In this document: positions 1 through 8,825 of the stretch, one piece after another
Position numbering within the stretch: the stretch's first letter is position 1
Layout: each line of letters begins with the position of its first letter
From: Acinetobacter sp. NIPH 2100
GTDB lineage: Bacteria; Pseudomonadota; Gammaproteobacteria; Pseudomonadales; Moraxellaceae
NCBI RefSeq assembly: GCF_000369805.1
Contig: NZ_KB850224.1
Location: forward strand, 2,611,287 to 2,675,286
Length of the DNA: 64,000 nt
Direction: 5' to 3'
Translations under genes and position numbers: made by a program
Notes under the pieces: model-generated
Told to the model about the DNA's origin: nothing
What the model saw: only the letters and a program-made list of their open reading frames with translations
Database searches by the model: none

Positions 1-5
1 AAATA

Positions 6-90
6 TGGTGGGGGCGAAGAGACTCGAACTCTTACACCTTGCGGCGCTGGAACCTAAATCCAGTGCGTCTACCAATTTCGCCACGCCCCC
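6..90 (-). tRNA. tRNA-Leu (anticodon UAG)
   Basis: The reverse strand folds as a class II tRNA of 85 nt. The acceptor arm GGGGGCG pairs with CGCCCCC, followed by discriminator A and an encoded CCA. The anticodon stem CTGGA/TCCAG encloses a loop with TAG, which reads leucine CUN codons. The T arm carries the usual GTTCGAGTC. The long variable arm is typical of tRNA-Leu. No other tRNA is visible in the window. Confidence 0.95.
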
Positions 91-180
91 GATGGGTATG
101 CATATTAGTGAGAAACATTCATTCTGACAAGTGTTTCTGCTAAAAAAACCAATCAAATGAACATATAATATTCAAATCAA

Positions 181-1020
181 CTATTTATTTTTATTTTCAA
201 GCAAATCTTTGGCATTTAGAGCTGCTTTTGCAGCTGAAACTGAGCTAAAACGCTGTTCAATATGCTTTTCCAACAAGCCTTTAAGCACAGGAAAAAAGCA
301 TTGCAGTGTCGATGGAAGCTGAATTTGCAATTGTTGGCAATGCAAGACAGCCCAATCATGATAACTGCCTGCCTTTAAGGTTAATTGAGTCAACCATTCA
401 TACAAAATAATACCTAAAGCATATAAATCACTTTGAATCGTTTTTCCTGTCCCCTGAAAAAGCTCTGGTGCCATGTAATGTGGTGTTGCATCCAAAGTCT
501 GAATAGGAAACCCAATCCTAAAACATTGCTCAAAATCAATCAGCCGACATGAGTTTTCATAGAAACGGAAATGTTCTGTCTTCAAATCACCGTGAATCCA
601 CCCCAGTTGGTGTAAAGCATCAAGTGTGTCTAAAGCAGCAAGAATTTTCTGCTGAATGCTTTCAATCTCGCTATCGTCTGTCAAAGCCGTAAAAAAAGCA
701 TCTGAATTGGCGGTTAACAGCCCTCCACCGCCCTCCATTGCATCCAACTGATTCACAACATCACTAAATTGAATAATTTGATACGGCAACAGAAAGGGTT
801 GCTGTGTATGTTGATGCAACTGGTAAAAGTTGAGCTCACGCTGAAAAGCCTTCGCCAAAATATGCTGACTGTTTGCCTGATGGAATTTCAGCCAATAAGC
901 TTGCTGATTGGCTTGGAAGGTATATATACGTCGCCCAAATGTATAACTCTGCGTTTTGGTGGCGAGACTTAAATTTTCAAATGGAATTTTGGGATCAAAG
1001 ATCCACGTAGTAAAACTCAT
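181..1020 (-). CDS. Protein kinase-like protein
   Basis: 279 residues resembling a compact bacterial serine/threonine or lipopolysaccharide-kinase-type fold. Visible motifs are a candidate beta3 lysine (K45 in YWLKFH), a candidate helix-C glutamate (E62), a catalytic loop HGDLK at 143-147, IDFE in place of DFG at 161-164, an APE motif at 184-186 and a conserved Asp near 198 in SDLYALG. There is no membrane segment or extracellular domain. The ATG lies inside the 3' end of the upstream phospholipase gene (26-nt overlap), so the two are probably co-translated. The kinase assignment is firm at fold level. The substrate is unknown, and the DFE variant could mean altered metal binding. Confidence 0.75.
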   Translation of the reverse strand: MSFTTWIFDPKIPFENLSLATKTQSYTFGRRIYTFQANQQAYWLKFHQANSQHILAKAFQRELNFYQLHQHTQQPFLLPYQIIQFSDVVNQLDAMEGGGGLLTANSDAFFTALTDDSEIESIQQKILAALDTLDALHQLGWIHGDLKTEHFRFYENSCRLIDFEQCFRIGFPIQTLDATPHYMAPELFQGTGKTIQSDLYALGIILYEWLTQLTLKAGSYHDWAVLHCQQLQIQLPSTLQCFFPVLKGLLEKHIEQRFSSVSAAKAALNAKDLLENKNK

Positions 1021-2503
1021 TCTGCTGCTTTTCTTCCTGCTTTCGCAATGATGTTAAACAATGCTCAATGGTTTTACCAATCCGTGCATGGATTTCAATC
1101 GAGGCGATTTTAGGCCATGTTGCCCGCTCGCCTTCTTGTTGCAGAATTTTGAACAGTTTTGGTCGTGGATTTTTTAGCATGTAACTATAGTGTCGGAGAC
1201 CGTATTTGGCAATGATATTCACATCACCGTAGTAGCGTTGCCCCAAAATACCATAACCATGATCGAGCATACGGCGAATCGGGAAAAAACTGCCCATATA
1301 ATTGCGTGTTAAATCCATCACATCCATGGCAATAGTTTTACCTTGATGACGAATAATACGTTCAGGCCAACTCAGTACATCACGTCGGAAGCGATTACTA
1401 TCACTCTGCATAAACGGCACGATATGCGGATTGACCTGACTGGCAATGGTGTAATTAATATTATATAAGCGCGCCATTTTCTCCTGTGGAAAGTCACTAC
1501 GCATACTGCCATCCACCCATTTGGTATTGGCGAGATATGGCGTATGCTGACCATCATAGCGCTTACTGGTCAAATGCACAGGCGGAAATAACACAGGTAC
1601 TGCACACGATGCTAATACTGCACTCCACACCAGAACATTTGGTGCAGTTAGTGCATTCATAATCCTTGGATTTTGTGCAGTGTTATAAGGTGCCACAACA
1701 ATATTAATATGACGTTTGGATTGCTTATAGGCTTCTGCAAATGTGACGTCTCCAAGATTCTGCATCAGGAATTTTTTCAAATACATCACATCAGCAACAC
1801 CACCACGTCCCCGAATCAGTTCTGTAACCTTCCTAAATTTAAATGCATCACTAAAAAAGTATTCCCCTTTAAGCAATTCAGGTACTTTCTCTGGCGGTGA
1901 AACGCCGAGCATCCCTGTCATAATTGCCCCTGCACTGGAGCCTGATAACACTTGCGGCATTAAATCCTGTTCTATCAGTGCCTTGCAGACTCCCGTATGA
2001 AATAGGCCTAAAGTCGCTCCACCCGAAAACATCAGTGCGGGTTGCCCATAAGCTTTTTGGCATTCTTCAAAAAATTGGATTTTTTCTTTAAGCTGAAATG
2101 TAATACATTCACTTGAGGCTAAATAACGTAGACAGTCGCTCATTTCCTCAACATAGTTTTCGATAATTTTTTTAGTTCCAATATAGGTCTGTGCAAATAA
2201 CATCGGATGCCCAATATTGGCAAAGTCATAAGACAGACCTTCTCTTAACACATAGATCAGATCTAGTGTTCGATGCTGCATTCGATATTTTTTTAATAAG
2301 TTATAACGTTTAGATAAAATTTCTGCATCATAATAAGACGATTCATTGTCATATTTCCATGCTTCATGACCAGATTCTTCGTCCAGTTTTAGTGCGATTT
2401 CTTTCCATTCATCATAAGAGTTCGCATGTCGTAAGTGTTCTTGTAACACATCAACCCTATGTGTCTGATATGTATTCTTTTTCTCTTGAACTCTAGTGAA
2501 CAT
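995..2503 (-). CDS. Patatin-like phospholipase with N-terminal DUF3336
   Basis: About 502 residues. The first 150 residues match the helical DUF3336 region that precedes patatin domains in many proteobacterial and fungal lipases. The patatin core then shows the glycine-rich oxyanion motif GGATLG (about 163-168), the nucleophile elbow GSSAG with Ser near 192, and the catalytic Asp in VDGSMRSD near 333. These give a Ser-Asp dyad lipid acyl hydrolase. No signal peptide is seen, so it probably acts in the cytoplasm or at the inner membrane. A TTG lies two codons upstream, but the ATG at 2503 has a GGGA-type ribosome site. The gene is followed by, and overlaps, the kinase-like gene. Confidence 0.85.
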   Translation of the reverse strand: MFTRVQEKKNTYQTHRVDVLQEHLRHANSYDEWKEIALKLDEESGHEAWKYDNESSYYDAEILSKRYNLLKKYRMQHRTLDLIYVLREGLSYDFANIGHPMLFAQTYIGTKKIIENYVEEMSDCLRYLASSECITFQLKEKIQFFEECQKAYGQPALMFSGGATLGLFHTGVCKALIEQDLMPQVLSGSSAGAIMTGMLGVSPPEKVPELLKGEYFFSDAFKFRKVTELIRGRGGVADVMYLKKFLMQNLGDVTFAEAYKQSKRHINIVVAPYNTAQNPRIMNALTAPNVLVWSAVLASCAVPVLFPPVHLTSKRYDGQHTPYLANTKWVDGSMRSDFPQEKMARLYNINYTIASQVNPHIVPFMQSDSNRFRRDVLSWPERIIRHQGKTIAMDVMDLTRNYMGSFFPIRRMLDHGYGILGQRYYGDVNIIAKYGLRHYSYMLKNPRPKLFKILQQEGERATWPKIASIEIHARIGKTIEHCLTSLRKQEEKQQNEFYYVDL

Positions 2504-2677
2504 TCGCAATCCCGATTTTCAGCATATTTTTTATATTCTTGCACCTATACAATGCAAAAAGCAGCCACAACAATCAAGGGGTAAATCGATATATTTCGAT
2601 ATTTCTGATGATATTTTCTTTATTTCCGTAATAGCAGTGATAGTATCCCTATTCATCATTGAGTTTGGTTTGTATTT

Positions 2678-3568
2678 ATGGCTATCCTTGATTTACCCGA
2701 ATCTATTATCCAATCGTTATCCAGTGTTTTAACACAGCTCCAGCAAGTTCTCCCTGCACCGAAACAACCGACTGATTTTTCAGCAATCGCCTTTCGTTGG
2801 GAAAACCAACAACTGGTCGCGATACAACAACCCAAGAAAATGTATCTGGAAGATTTAAAAGGCATCGAACGCCAAAAAGACAAAATTATCCAAAACACTT
2901 TACAATTTCTGAATGGCTTACCAGCCAATGACGTTCTGCTCACAGGCTCTCGCGGTACTGGAAAATCGTCGATTGTCCGTGCCCTACTCACTGAATATTC
3001 AGCTCAAGGCTTACGCTTGATTGAAATTGAGCGCGATGATCTATCTGATTTACCTAAAATTCAAAAACTGATTGAAAATCGTCCTGAAAAATTCATTGTT
3101 TATTGTGATGATCTGGCCTTCAATGCTGAAGATGAAAATTATCGTAGTCTGAAAAGTGTGCTGGATGGTTCACTGCAATCTGGCTCAAGTAATTTCATTA
3201 TTTATGCCACCAGTAACCGTCGCCATTTACTGCCTGAGTTTATGCACGAAAATACACCTGTGCGAAAGGTGGATGTTCCGCAATATACGGAACTGCATCC
3301 ACAGGAAGCGATCGAGGAAAAAATTTCACTTTCCGACCGTTTTGGGATGTGGCTATCCTTCTATCCAATGGATCAACAGTTGTATTTACAAATCGTAGAG
3401 CATTACATTGTAAAAGCGGACTTGGAATATAACGATCTGGTTCGTGGTGAAAGTTTAAAGTGGTGCCAAGCACGTGGTCAACGTTCTGGACGGGCTGCCT
3501 ACCAGTTTTCAAAACACTGGATCGGCTCACAGACCTTAGAAAAATTGTCGAACAAAGCTCACGTATAA
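2678..3568 (+). CDS. DUF815 family AAA-type ATPase
   Basis: 296 residues. A P-loop GSRGTGKS spans 90-97 and a Walker B-like segment IVYCDDL ends near 146. The following text about choosing residues after the active segment (SLKSVLDGSL, YATSNRRHL with a sensor-1-like Asn/Arg) and the overall length fit the DUF815 family of AAA ATPases. These are widespread in proteobacteria and still without an established role. The gene stands alone on the plus strand, divergent from the phospholipase gene across about 170 bp. Function beyond ATP binding cannot be inferred. Confidence 0.85.
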   Translation: MAILDLPESIIQSLSSVLTQLQQVLPAPKQPTDFSAIAFRWENQQLVAIQQPKKMYLEDLKGIERQKDKIIQNTLQFLNGLPANDVLLTGSRGTGKSSIVRALLTEYSAQGLRLIEIERDDLSDLPKIQKLIENRPEKFIVYCDDLAFNAEDENYRSLKSVLDGSLQSGSSNFIIYATSNRRHLLPEFMHENTPVRKVDVPQYTELHPQEAIEEKISLSDRFGMWLSFYPMDQQLYLQIVEHYIVKADLEYNDLVRGESLKWCQARGQRSGRAAYQFSKHWIGSQTLEKLSNKAHV

Positions 3569-3667
3569 ATGTCCTGAAAAGCTGTAGCTTTGTCCTTATT
3601 TCCGCTTAGCACAGGCAATTGTTTCTCATAATCTACTTTTCAACATGGATTGAGTTTAGGAAACAAA

Positions 3668-4768
3668 ATGAAGAAACAATTGCCACCTACTTCCTTGACC
3701 AGCAAAATCTTGGGTAAAAGCCTGTTATTGGCACAAGGTACGCTCGATAAAGCAGTACAATATTCAACAACACCATTTTCAGATCCAGACATCATTCGCC
3801 CACGCACGGATGGGAATTTTTATACCTGGACGCATTATGGAATTTTCTTTCCGCTGCTTCCCGAGCCACATCGCTATTTAAATATTATGATTTTACTGGG
3901 TACCCCAGGAGCACTTGCATTTGATCATGATGATATTACCTTAGGCGACCCAAGAAAGACTGCAACTTTTTTCTCCAGTACTGCGGCGGTAGATGAGCAT
4001 CTATTAAAAGCGTATCTCATTCCAGAACAGACCAATATTCAAGACAATGGAACAATCATTGAGCTAGGTGAAGAAGTCTCAATTCAAGGAACTCTACCAA
4101 ATATTCACCTCAAAGGTGCTTATCATGGACTTAGCTTTGAGTTTGATTTGGATGTCACAGACCAAATTTCATGGTTTATTAAAACACCGATTTATGATCA
4201 TTTTAGTTTATTGGCAAACTTCAAAGGTCAGCTTGAATATCAAGGTCAAATTACCCCAGCCGAAGGTTTATGTACTTACGAATATGCCCGAGCAACTGGT
4301 GCACATGGTGTCGTTAAAAAACTACTCCCTGAGCCTTATAAATTACCGCTCGATTTCTTTACTTACCAAATTATCAACTTGACCGAGAGCACCCAATTAT
4401 TGCTCACCAAAGCTGATATTTTGGGTCAAGCAGCAGCTTATACCTTACATGTTCGCCATACTGACAAACCAGCAGAGGTCTATACCAATGTTGAGTTCAA
4501 AGTGATTGCGCATCAAGTTGAGGATTATGTTTCACCAAGCGGCAAGAAAATGCGCTTACCCCAGTTGTTCTCTTGGTCGGTCAAAGATGATGCGGATCAG
4601 AAAATTTTAGATATCACTGCGGAAATCGACAGTCCATTTCGTTATGGACACGGAATTGGCTATGCCAGTGCCTATACCTTTACAGGTGAATATCTAAATC
4701 AGCCAACCCAAGGTCGTGGCTATATCGAATATGTAGACGTCGAAAATCAAAACGCCTTTAAAGATTAA
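3668..4768 (+). CDS. Hypothetical protein, probably DUF6670 family
   Basis: 366 residues from the ATG at 3668, which has an AGGA ribosome site 7-8 nt upstream. A TTG six codons earlier is less likely. There is no signal peptide, only a mildly hydrophobic N-terminus. The protein is rich in beta-strand-like, aromatic segments (for example NFYTWTHYGIFFPLLPEPHR) and ends with a glycine/tyrosine-rich stretch. That recalls Acinetobacter proteins annotated as DUF6670 and, more distantly, lipocalin-like carotenoid/hydroxyneurosporene synthase folds. The family name is from memory and no function is established. It is convergent with the TetR gene. Confidence 0.7.
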   Translation: MKKQLPPTSLTSKILGKSLLLAQGTLDKAVQYSTTPFSDPDIIRPRTDGNFYTWTHYGIFFPLLPEPHRYLNIMILLGTPGALAFDHDDITLGDPRKTATFFSSTAAVDEHLLKAYLIPEQTNIQDNGTIIELGEEVSIQGTLPNIHLKGAYHGLSFEFDLDVTDQISWFIKTPIYDHFSLLANFKGQLEYQGQITPAEGLCTYEYARATGAHGVVKKLLPEPYKLPLDFFTYQIINLTESTQLLLTKADILGQAAAYTLHVRHTDKPAEVYTNVEFKVIAHQVEDYVSPSGKKMRLPQLFSWSVKDDADQKILDITAEIDSPFRYGHGIGYASAYTFTGEYLNQPTQGRGYIEYVDVENQNAFKD

Positions 4769-4779
4769 ATCAGCAACGT

Positions 4780-4812
4780 GATTGGCCTTTGCTGAAATAT
4801 CAAAGGCTAATC
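4780..4812. terminator. Hairpin between convergent genes
   Basis: Arms GATTGGCCTTTG (4780-4791) and CAAAGGCTAATC (4801-4812) form a 12-bp stem with one G-T wobble and a 9-nt loop. It lies between two convergent genes. There is no strong T-run on either side, so it may be a weak bidirectional terminator. Confidence 0.55.
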
Positions 4813-4834
4813 TATCTAAAAATACTTATGCCCT

Positions 4835-5395
4835 CTACTTCTTGAGAGGATTTAAATGATCAATGATTTGATTAATTGAATCTTTAATCTCGGCTGCCAC
4901 TTTTACATCATAACCTTCGACCAGAAAGCGACTGATCAGCCCTTCTATCAGCGTATAAGTCACTTCAACCAACATCTCTGCATTGGGATAAGATTGTAGA
5001 TATTCTGTGATCAAATTTCTAATCCAGACTTTATGCTCTTTTGATACCGCGATGATCTCTTGATCACCTAAATGTGACTCTGCCACTGCTCTGACAAATA
5101 AACATCCCTTAAAATTATCCTCTTGAAACCACAGTAAATGCCAATCGATCAACCGATTCAGTGCAGCCCTTCCCGTTTCATCAGCGACATAATCCAGCAA
5201 GCTATTTCTAAACTTTTCATCCCGCGCTTCCAAAACTGACTTCACCAATTGATTTTTATTTTTAAAATAGGTGTACATGGTGGTTTTTGAGCAACCTGAT
5301 TCATCCCGAATGAGATCAACACCCACGCCAACAAAACTATTTTCATAAAATAATTTTTCTGCTGTATGCAAAATTTTATTGGCTGACTTTGACAT
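4835..5395 (-). CDS. TetR/AcrR family repressor
   Basis: 186 residues. The N-terminal helix-turn-helix (about 20-55) contains the typical TetR text VDLIRDESGCSKTTMYTYFKNKNQL. The remaining helices form the ligand-binding half, with GCLFVRAVAE as in many TetR proteins. The gene is divergent from the HPP-family gene. A 24-bp perfect palindrome lies 18 bp in front of its start codon, so it probably represses itself and the HPP gene. The ligand is unknown. Confidence 0.9.
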   Translation of the reverse strand: MSKSANKILHTAEKLFYENSFVGVGVDLIRDESGCSKTTMYTYFKNKNQLVKSVLEARDEKFRNSLLDYVADETGRAALNRLIDWHLLWFQEDNFKGCLFVRAVAESHLGDQEIIAVSKEHKVWIRNLITEYLQSYPNAEMLVEVTYTLIEGLISRFLVEGYDVKVAAEIKDSINQIIDHLNPLKK

Positions 5396-5412
5396 AAAAA
5401 TTTACTCATTTA

Positions 5413-5436
5413 AAATAGTACAGATCTGTACTATTT
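5413..5436. promoter_or_regulatory. 24-bp perfect palindrome, probable TetR operator
   Basis: Each 12-bp arm reads AAATAGTACAGA when read towards the centre, and the two arms are perfectly complementary with no spacer. It lies between the divergent TetR gene (start 5395) and the HPP gene (start 5487). That is the expected position for the operator of the adjacent repressor. The sequence shows the symmetry directly; binding by this TetR protein is inferred. Confidence 0.75.
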
Positions 5437-5486
5437 ATAATTTTAGTTCTATTATCGCGATAAAGCAACCTTGTAGTGAGATCACC

Positions 5487-6029
5487 ATGTTATCTTTATT
5501 CAACGGTAGAGAACATCTTACCCCCTTACCTCAATCCATTGATATTATAAGAAGTTTAATTGGCGGTACATTAAGTATATTGATCTTAATCCTGCTCAGT
5601 AAGCTCACCAACAATCTATTCATTATGGCTCCTTTCGGTGCGACCTGTGTCATCTTATATGCGGTATCGCAATCGCCTCTAGCGCAACCTCGCAATGTAA
5701 TTCTGGGGCATTTTGTCTCGGCATTTATCGGTTTATTGTTTCTTAAACTTTTTGGTACATCGGCACTCAGTATTGCACTCTCTGTCGGCTGCGCAATTGC
5801 AGCCATGCAACTTTTGCGTTGTGTCCACCCACCTGCTGGTGCAAACCCATTGGTCATCTTATTGACGGCCAATACCATTCAATACCACTGGAGTTTCTTA
5901 TTCTTCCCTGTGCTATTAGGTTCAGTTGCTTTGGTGCTAGTTGCATGGTTGGTCAATAATCTAAAATCAGAAAAGAAATGGCCTGTGTATGGATTGGCTT
6001 TTATCCACAGTAAGAAAAATATCGAATAA
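5487..6029 (+). CDS. HPP family integral membrane protein
   Basis: 180 residues from the ATG at 5487. An upstream in-frame start would run through the palindromic operator. The family signature HPPAGA is at 114-119, preceded by APFGATCVI (48-56) and QPRN (67-70), both conserved in the HPP family. About four hydrophobic helices follow. HPP proteins include nitrite transporters of plastids and cyanobacteria, but the substrate of bacterial members like this is mostly unknown. Divergent pairing with a TetR repressor suggests inducible expression. Confidence 0.85.
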   Translation: MLSLFNGREHLTPLPQSIDIIRSLIGGTLSILILILLSKLTNNLFIMAPFGATCVILYAVSQSPLAQPRNVILGHFVSAFIGLLFLKLFGTSALSIALSVGCAIAAMQLLRCVHPPAGANPLVILLTANTIQYHWSFLFFPVLLGSVALVLVAWLVNNLKSEKKWPVYGLAFIHSKKNIE

Positions 6030-6175
6030 TCCATCTATCGCTTAAAATGCAATTTCAGCACTTTAAGCGATGCCATCTTTCTAATCAAAATTCAGTAAAG
6101 TTCCCAACTTTCTCTTGCAAATAATTTACTTTTCAATAAAAATAGGTAGGTCGGTATACATAATATAGTTTTACT

Positions 6176-6754
6176 ATGAGTACTAAATCAGCAAAACAAA
6201 AAATCCTAGATGCAGCATCAACCTTGTTTTATAACGATGGCATCAGCAATACAGGAATCAATACGATTACAGAGAAAGCCAACGTGGCAAAAATGTCTCT
6301 CTACAATAACTTTGCTACCAAATCAGATCTGATTACCTGTTATATCGAAGCACGCCATCAAGAATGGCTGGATTTATATCACAAGAGAAAAGCTCAAATC
6401 CAAACACCCATTGACGGTATTTTGGCTGTTTTCGATGCCTACCAAGATCATGCTGAATTCGCTTATGAAAAAGGTTTCCGTGGCTGTGGTCTACTCAATG
6501 CCGCAGCAGAATTTCCTGCACACAGTCCTGAGCGTTTAGCTGTCAAAAAACATAAAGATGAAATTGAAGCCATTCTAGCTGAGCATTTGATTCAATTAAC
6601 TCACGATCCCGAGCGAGCAAAAGAACTGGCACTGCTGCTTTCTTTTATTTTGGAAGGATCTATTGCCCGTGCAGGTTTAGAAAGCTCTAGTGACAAAGTC
6701 TTTGCTGCAAAGCACATGGTTCAAAGCTTATTAGAACAAGAGGTTGCAAAGTGA
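6176..6754 (+). CDS. TetR family repressor of adjacent EamA transporter
   Basis: 192 residues. The helix-turn-helix text NDGISNTGINTITEKANVAKMSLYNNFATKSDLI (about 19-52) is typical of TetR/AcrR proteins. The C-terminal region with GFRGCGLLNAAAEFP resembles repressors of the NemR/AcrR type that sense small electrophiles or drugs. Its TGA overlaps the GTG start of the EamA transporter gene (GTGA), so the two form one transcript and it most likely autoregulates the unit. Confidence 0.88.
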   Translation: MSTKSAKQKILDAASTLFYNDGISNTGINTITEKANVAKMSLYNNFATKSDLITCYIEARHQEWLDLYHKRKAQIQTPIDGILAVFDAYQDHAEFAYEKGFRGCGLLNAAAEFPAHSPERLAVKKHKDEIEAILAEHLIQLTHDPERAKELALLLSFILEGSIARAGLESSSDKVFAAKHMVQSLLEQEVAK

Positions 6755-7677
6755 GCACTACGTCCTTCAACCTGAGTTCACATTCCGGTTTTATCGCTGT
6801 TTTAGTCGCCTCTATTTTATGGGGAACTACAGGTACTGCCGCCTCTTATGCACCCAATCTTAGCCCTTTAGCCATTGGCGCAATCGCCATGGGTGGTGGC
6901 GGATTATTACAAGCCTTATTGGCCTATAAAAATATCCGCAGTCATTTACCTCAAATTCGCACTTACTATCCTTTACTGTTGATTGGGATGGTCTCTGTTG
7001 CTATTTATCCACTGGCCTTTTACTCGTCGATGCGTATGGCAGGAATCACTATTGGCACCGTTGTTTCAATTGGTTCAGCCCCTTTATTTACCGCATTACT
7101 TGAAAAGTTCTTTGATAAAAAAGCACTCTCTGGAAAATGGTTTATCAGTTTCGTTTTTGGCGTAGCCGGGGTCTTGCTGTTATCGATTGGTGAATCACAT
7201 TCTGAAAGCGCTAGCCAGAACATTGCAACTGACCAGAAAAGCATAGGGATTATTCTCGGATTGATCGCTGCACTCACCTATTCTTTATACTCTTGGGCTG
7301 CCAAAAAGATGATTGATCGTGGGGTCGACTCAAAAGCCTCCATGGGTTTAATTTTTGGCTTCGGTGCTTTAATTTTATTGCCCACCCTATTTTTTACGGG
7401 TGCGAATCTGTTTGATGAACCTGTGAATTTGTATGTGGTTGGCTATATGATGCTGATCCCGATGTTTCTGGGTTATCTATTATTTGGTTATGCGTTAAAG
7501 ACCATTTCAGCCAGTACCGCGACGACACTCACGTTATTTGAACCACTGGTTGCAGCATTGTTTGCCGTCTTGTTGGTTGGAGAACAATTGGCCCCGATTG
7601 GTTGGGTTGGTATGGGGTTGATTTTTGTTTGTCTGGCGGTGCTATCTAAAGCAGATCGTTCACAGCAAATGACTTAG
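6751..7677 (+). CDS. EamA/DMT family exporter
   Basis: 308 residues with ten predicted membrane helices in two EamA repeats (roughly 15-145 and 165-300). The first contains SILWGTTGTAASYAP and the second contains AALTYSLYSWAAK, the expected repeat openings. Members of this drug/metabolite superfamily export amino acids, drugs or metabolites. Substrate is not readable from the sequence. The start is GTG, overlapping the stop of the TetR gene by four bases, which implies translational coupling. Confidence 0.9.
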   Translation: MSTTSFNLSSHSGFIAVLVASILWGTTGTAASYAPNLSPLAIGAIAMGGGGLLQALLAYKNIRSHLPQIRTYYPLLLIGMVSVAIYPLAFYSSMRMAGITIGTVVSIGSAPLFTALLEKFFDKKALSGKWFISFVFGVAGVLLLSIGESHSESASQNIATDQKSIGIILGLIAALTYSLYSWAAKKMIDRGVDSKASMGLIFGFGALILLPTLFFTGANLFDEPVNLYVVGYMMLIPMFLGYLLFGYALKTISASTATTLTLFEPLVAALFAVLLVGEQLAPIGWVGMGLIFVCLAVLSKADRSQQMT

Positions 7678-7695
7678 AAAAGTTTCTAAGTCATT
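7668..7695. terminator. Bidirectional hairpin overlapping two stop codons
   Basis: Perfect 13-bp inverted repeat, AATGACTTAGAAA (7668-7680) and its complement (7683-7695), separated by AG. It covers the 3' ends and stop codons of the convergent EamA gene and the small membrane protein gene. Confidence 0.6.
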
Positions 7696-8009
7696 AAAAT
7701 CAAAAGTAGTAATATCGCAGAGACAACGCTAAAAGCGATAATTTTCCCATTAAAAAACAACGCCAATTTTGCTGATTTTTTAATGGGTTCATCTTTTCTC
7801 AATCCAATGATCGACAAAATGATCCCAATAAGATTACAGATGACCGAGATGATCAATGCCAAGAAAAAGAATAAATGGATGGGTGGCATCTCACAAATTC
7901 GATCATTGGTGCATGGGATACTTAAAACATAAATTGAAAAAATCACTGCCGCAGCAATAATAATGATACTTAACCACGCAGCTATCGTCGCAGCTTTAAC
8001 AGACCACAT
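7686..8009 (-). CDS. Small three-helix membrane protein, unknown
   Basis: 107 residues with three hydrophobic segments at about 8-28, 46-70 and 82-106. Two cysteines lie in the first loop (PCTNDRIC). No known domain is recognised. It is convergent with the EamA gene, and the two ends overlap the same hairpin. Codon use looks native. Confidence 0.6.
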   Translation of the reverse strand: MWSVKAATIAAWLSIIIIAAAVIFSIYVLSIPCTNDRICEMPPIHLFFFLALIISVICNLIGIILSIIGLRKDEPIKKSAKLALFFNGKIIAFSVVSAILLLLILMT

Positions 8010-8133
8010 TATTTTTCCTTTTTATATTGAGTTATTGCAGAAAATATAAATTAAAGTTTTATTAGTAATGAATAACAATTGATAATTAGCGACGCAGAAA
8101 AATTTTCTCTGCATCGCTTCTAGAGCTTAAATA

Positions 8134-8634
8134 TCAATACTCTTTTGCTAACTTCTCTAATGTCGCGAGCATTTTTTTCACTACACTTCTTTTATGCTGC
8201 AACATATTCTTAATATTGCTTGGATTAAAACCAGTCAATTTTGCGATACCACGACTGGTCATGTATTCACCAGTTTTCGCAAAGTGCTTTTCACTTAACT
8301 CGGTTTTCGCATTTGAGAATCGAACTGCCAGCTTATAATCATTAAACTCAGACCATGCACCTGTCTTATATTCGTCTAAATCAAATTTATTCTGCTGAGT
8401 TGGTTTGTCTCGAAGAATATTACTCAAACGATTAACCACTATTTTTTCTTCACTTTGTTCAATCACTTGATAAAGTTCAGTTTCTTCAAATGGGCGCCCT
8501 AAAGCGATATCTTTTCTATATTGTTCAACTACTTTTTCTTTTGACTCGACCTTTTTCTCACCTTGTTGAGTGAGGCAGAGAATCTTAAATAAAGACTCTA
8601 ATCGGCCACATGTAAAAATATAAGAAATTTTCAA
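8134..8634 (-). CDS. Hypothetical protein with HTH-like C-terminus
   Basis: 166 residues starting at a TTG with a good GGAG ribosome site 8 nt upstream. It is charged and mainly helical. The C-terminal part, around YMTSRGIAKLTGFNPSNIKN (about 122-141) followed by basic helices, looks like a helix-turn-helix, so DNA binding is possible. I recognise no named family and the neighbours give no functional clue. Confidence 0.5.
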   Translation of the reverse strand: MKISYIFTCGRLESLFKILCLTQQGEKKVESKEKVVEQYRKDIALGRPFEETELYQVIEQSEEKIVVNRLSNILRDKPTQQNKFDLDEYKTGAWSEFNDYKLAVRFSNAKTELSEKHFAKTGEYMTSRGIAKLTGFNPSNIKNMLQHKRSVVKKMLATLEKLAKEY

Positions 8635-8825
8635 CGTCTATACTCCACGATGAGTTTTAGCTCATCAAAATAAATAATTTATCTGATAATTTAACAAGAT
8701 AGCGCTGACTAAAAACCGTCGCCACCACCCTGCATAAAAATGAATAATCTGATTTTTAAATAAAATAATAATGAGGATTTGCGATAAGTTTACACACAGC
8801 ATCCAAACAAAATTACGGGTACATC

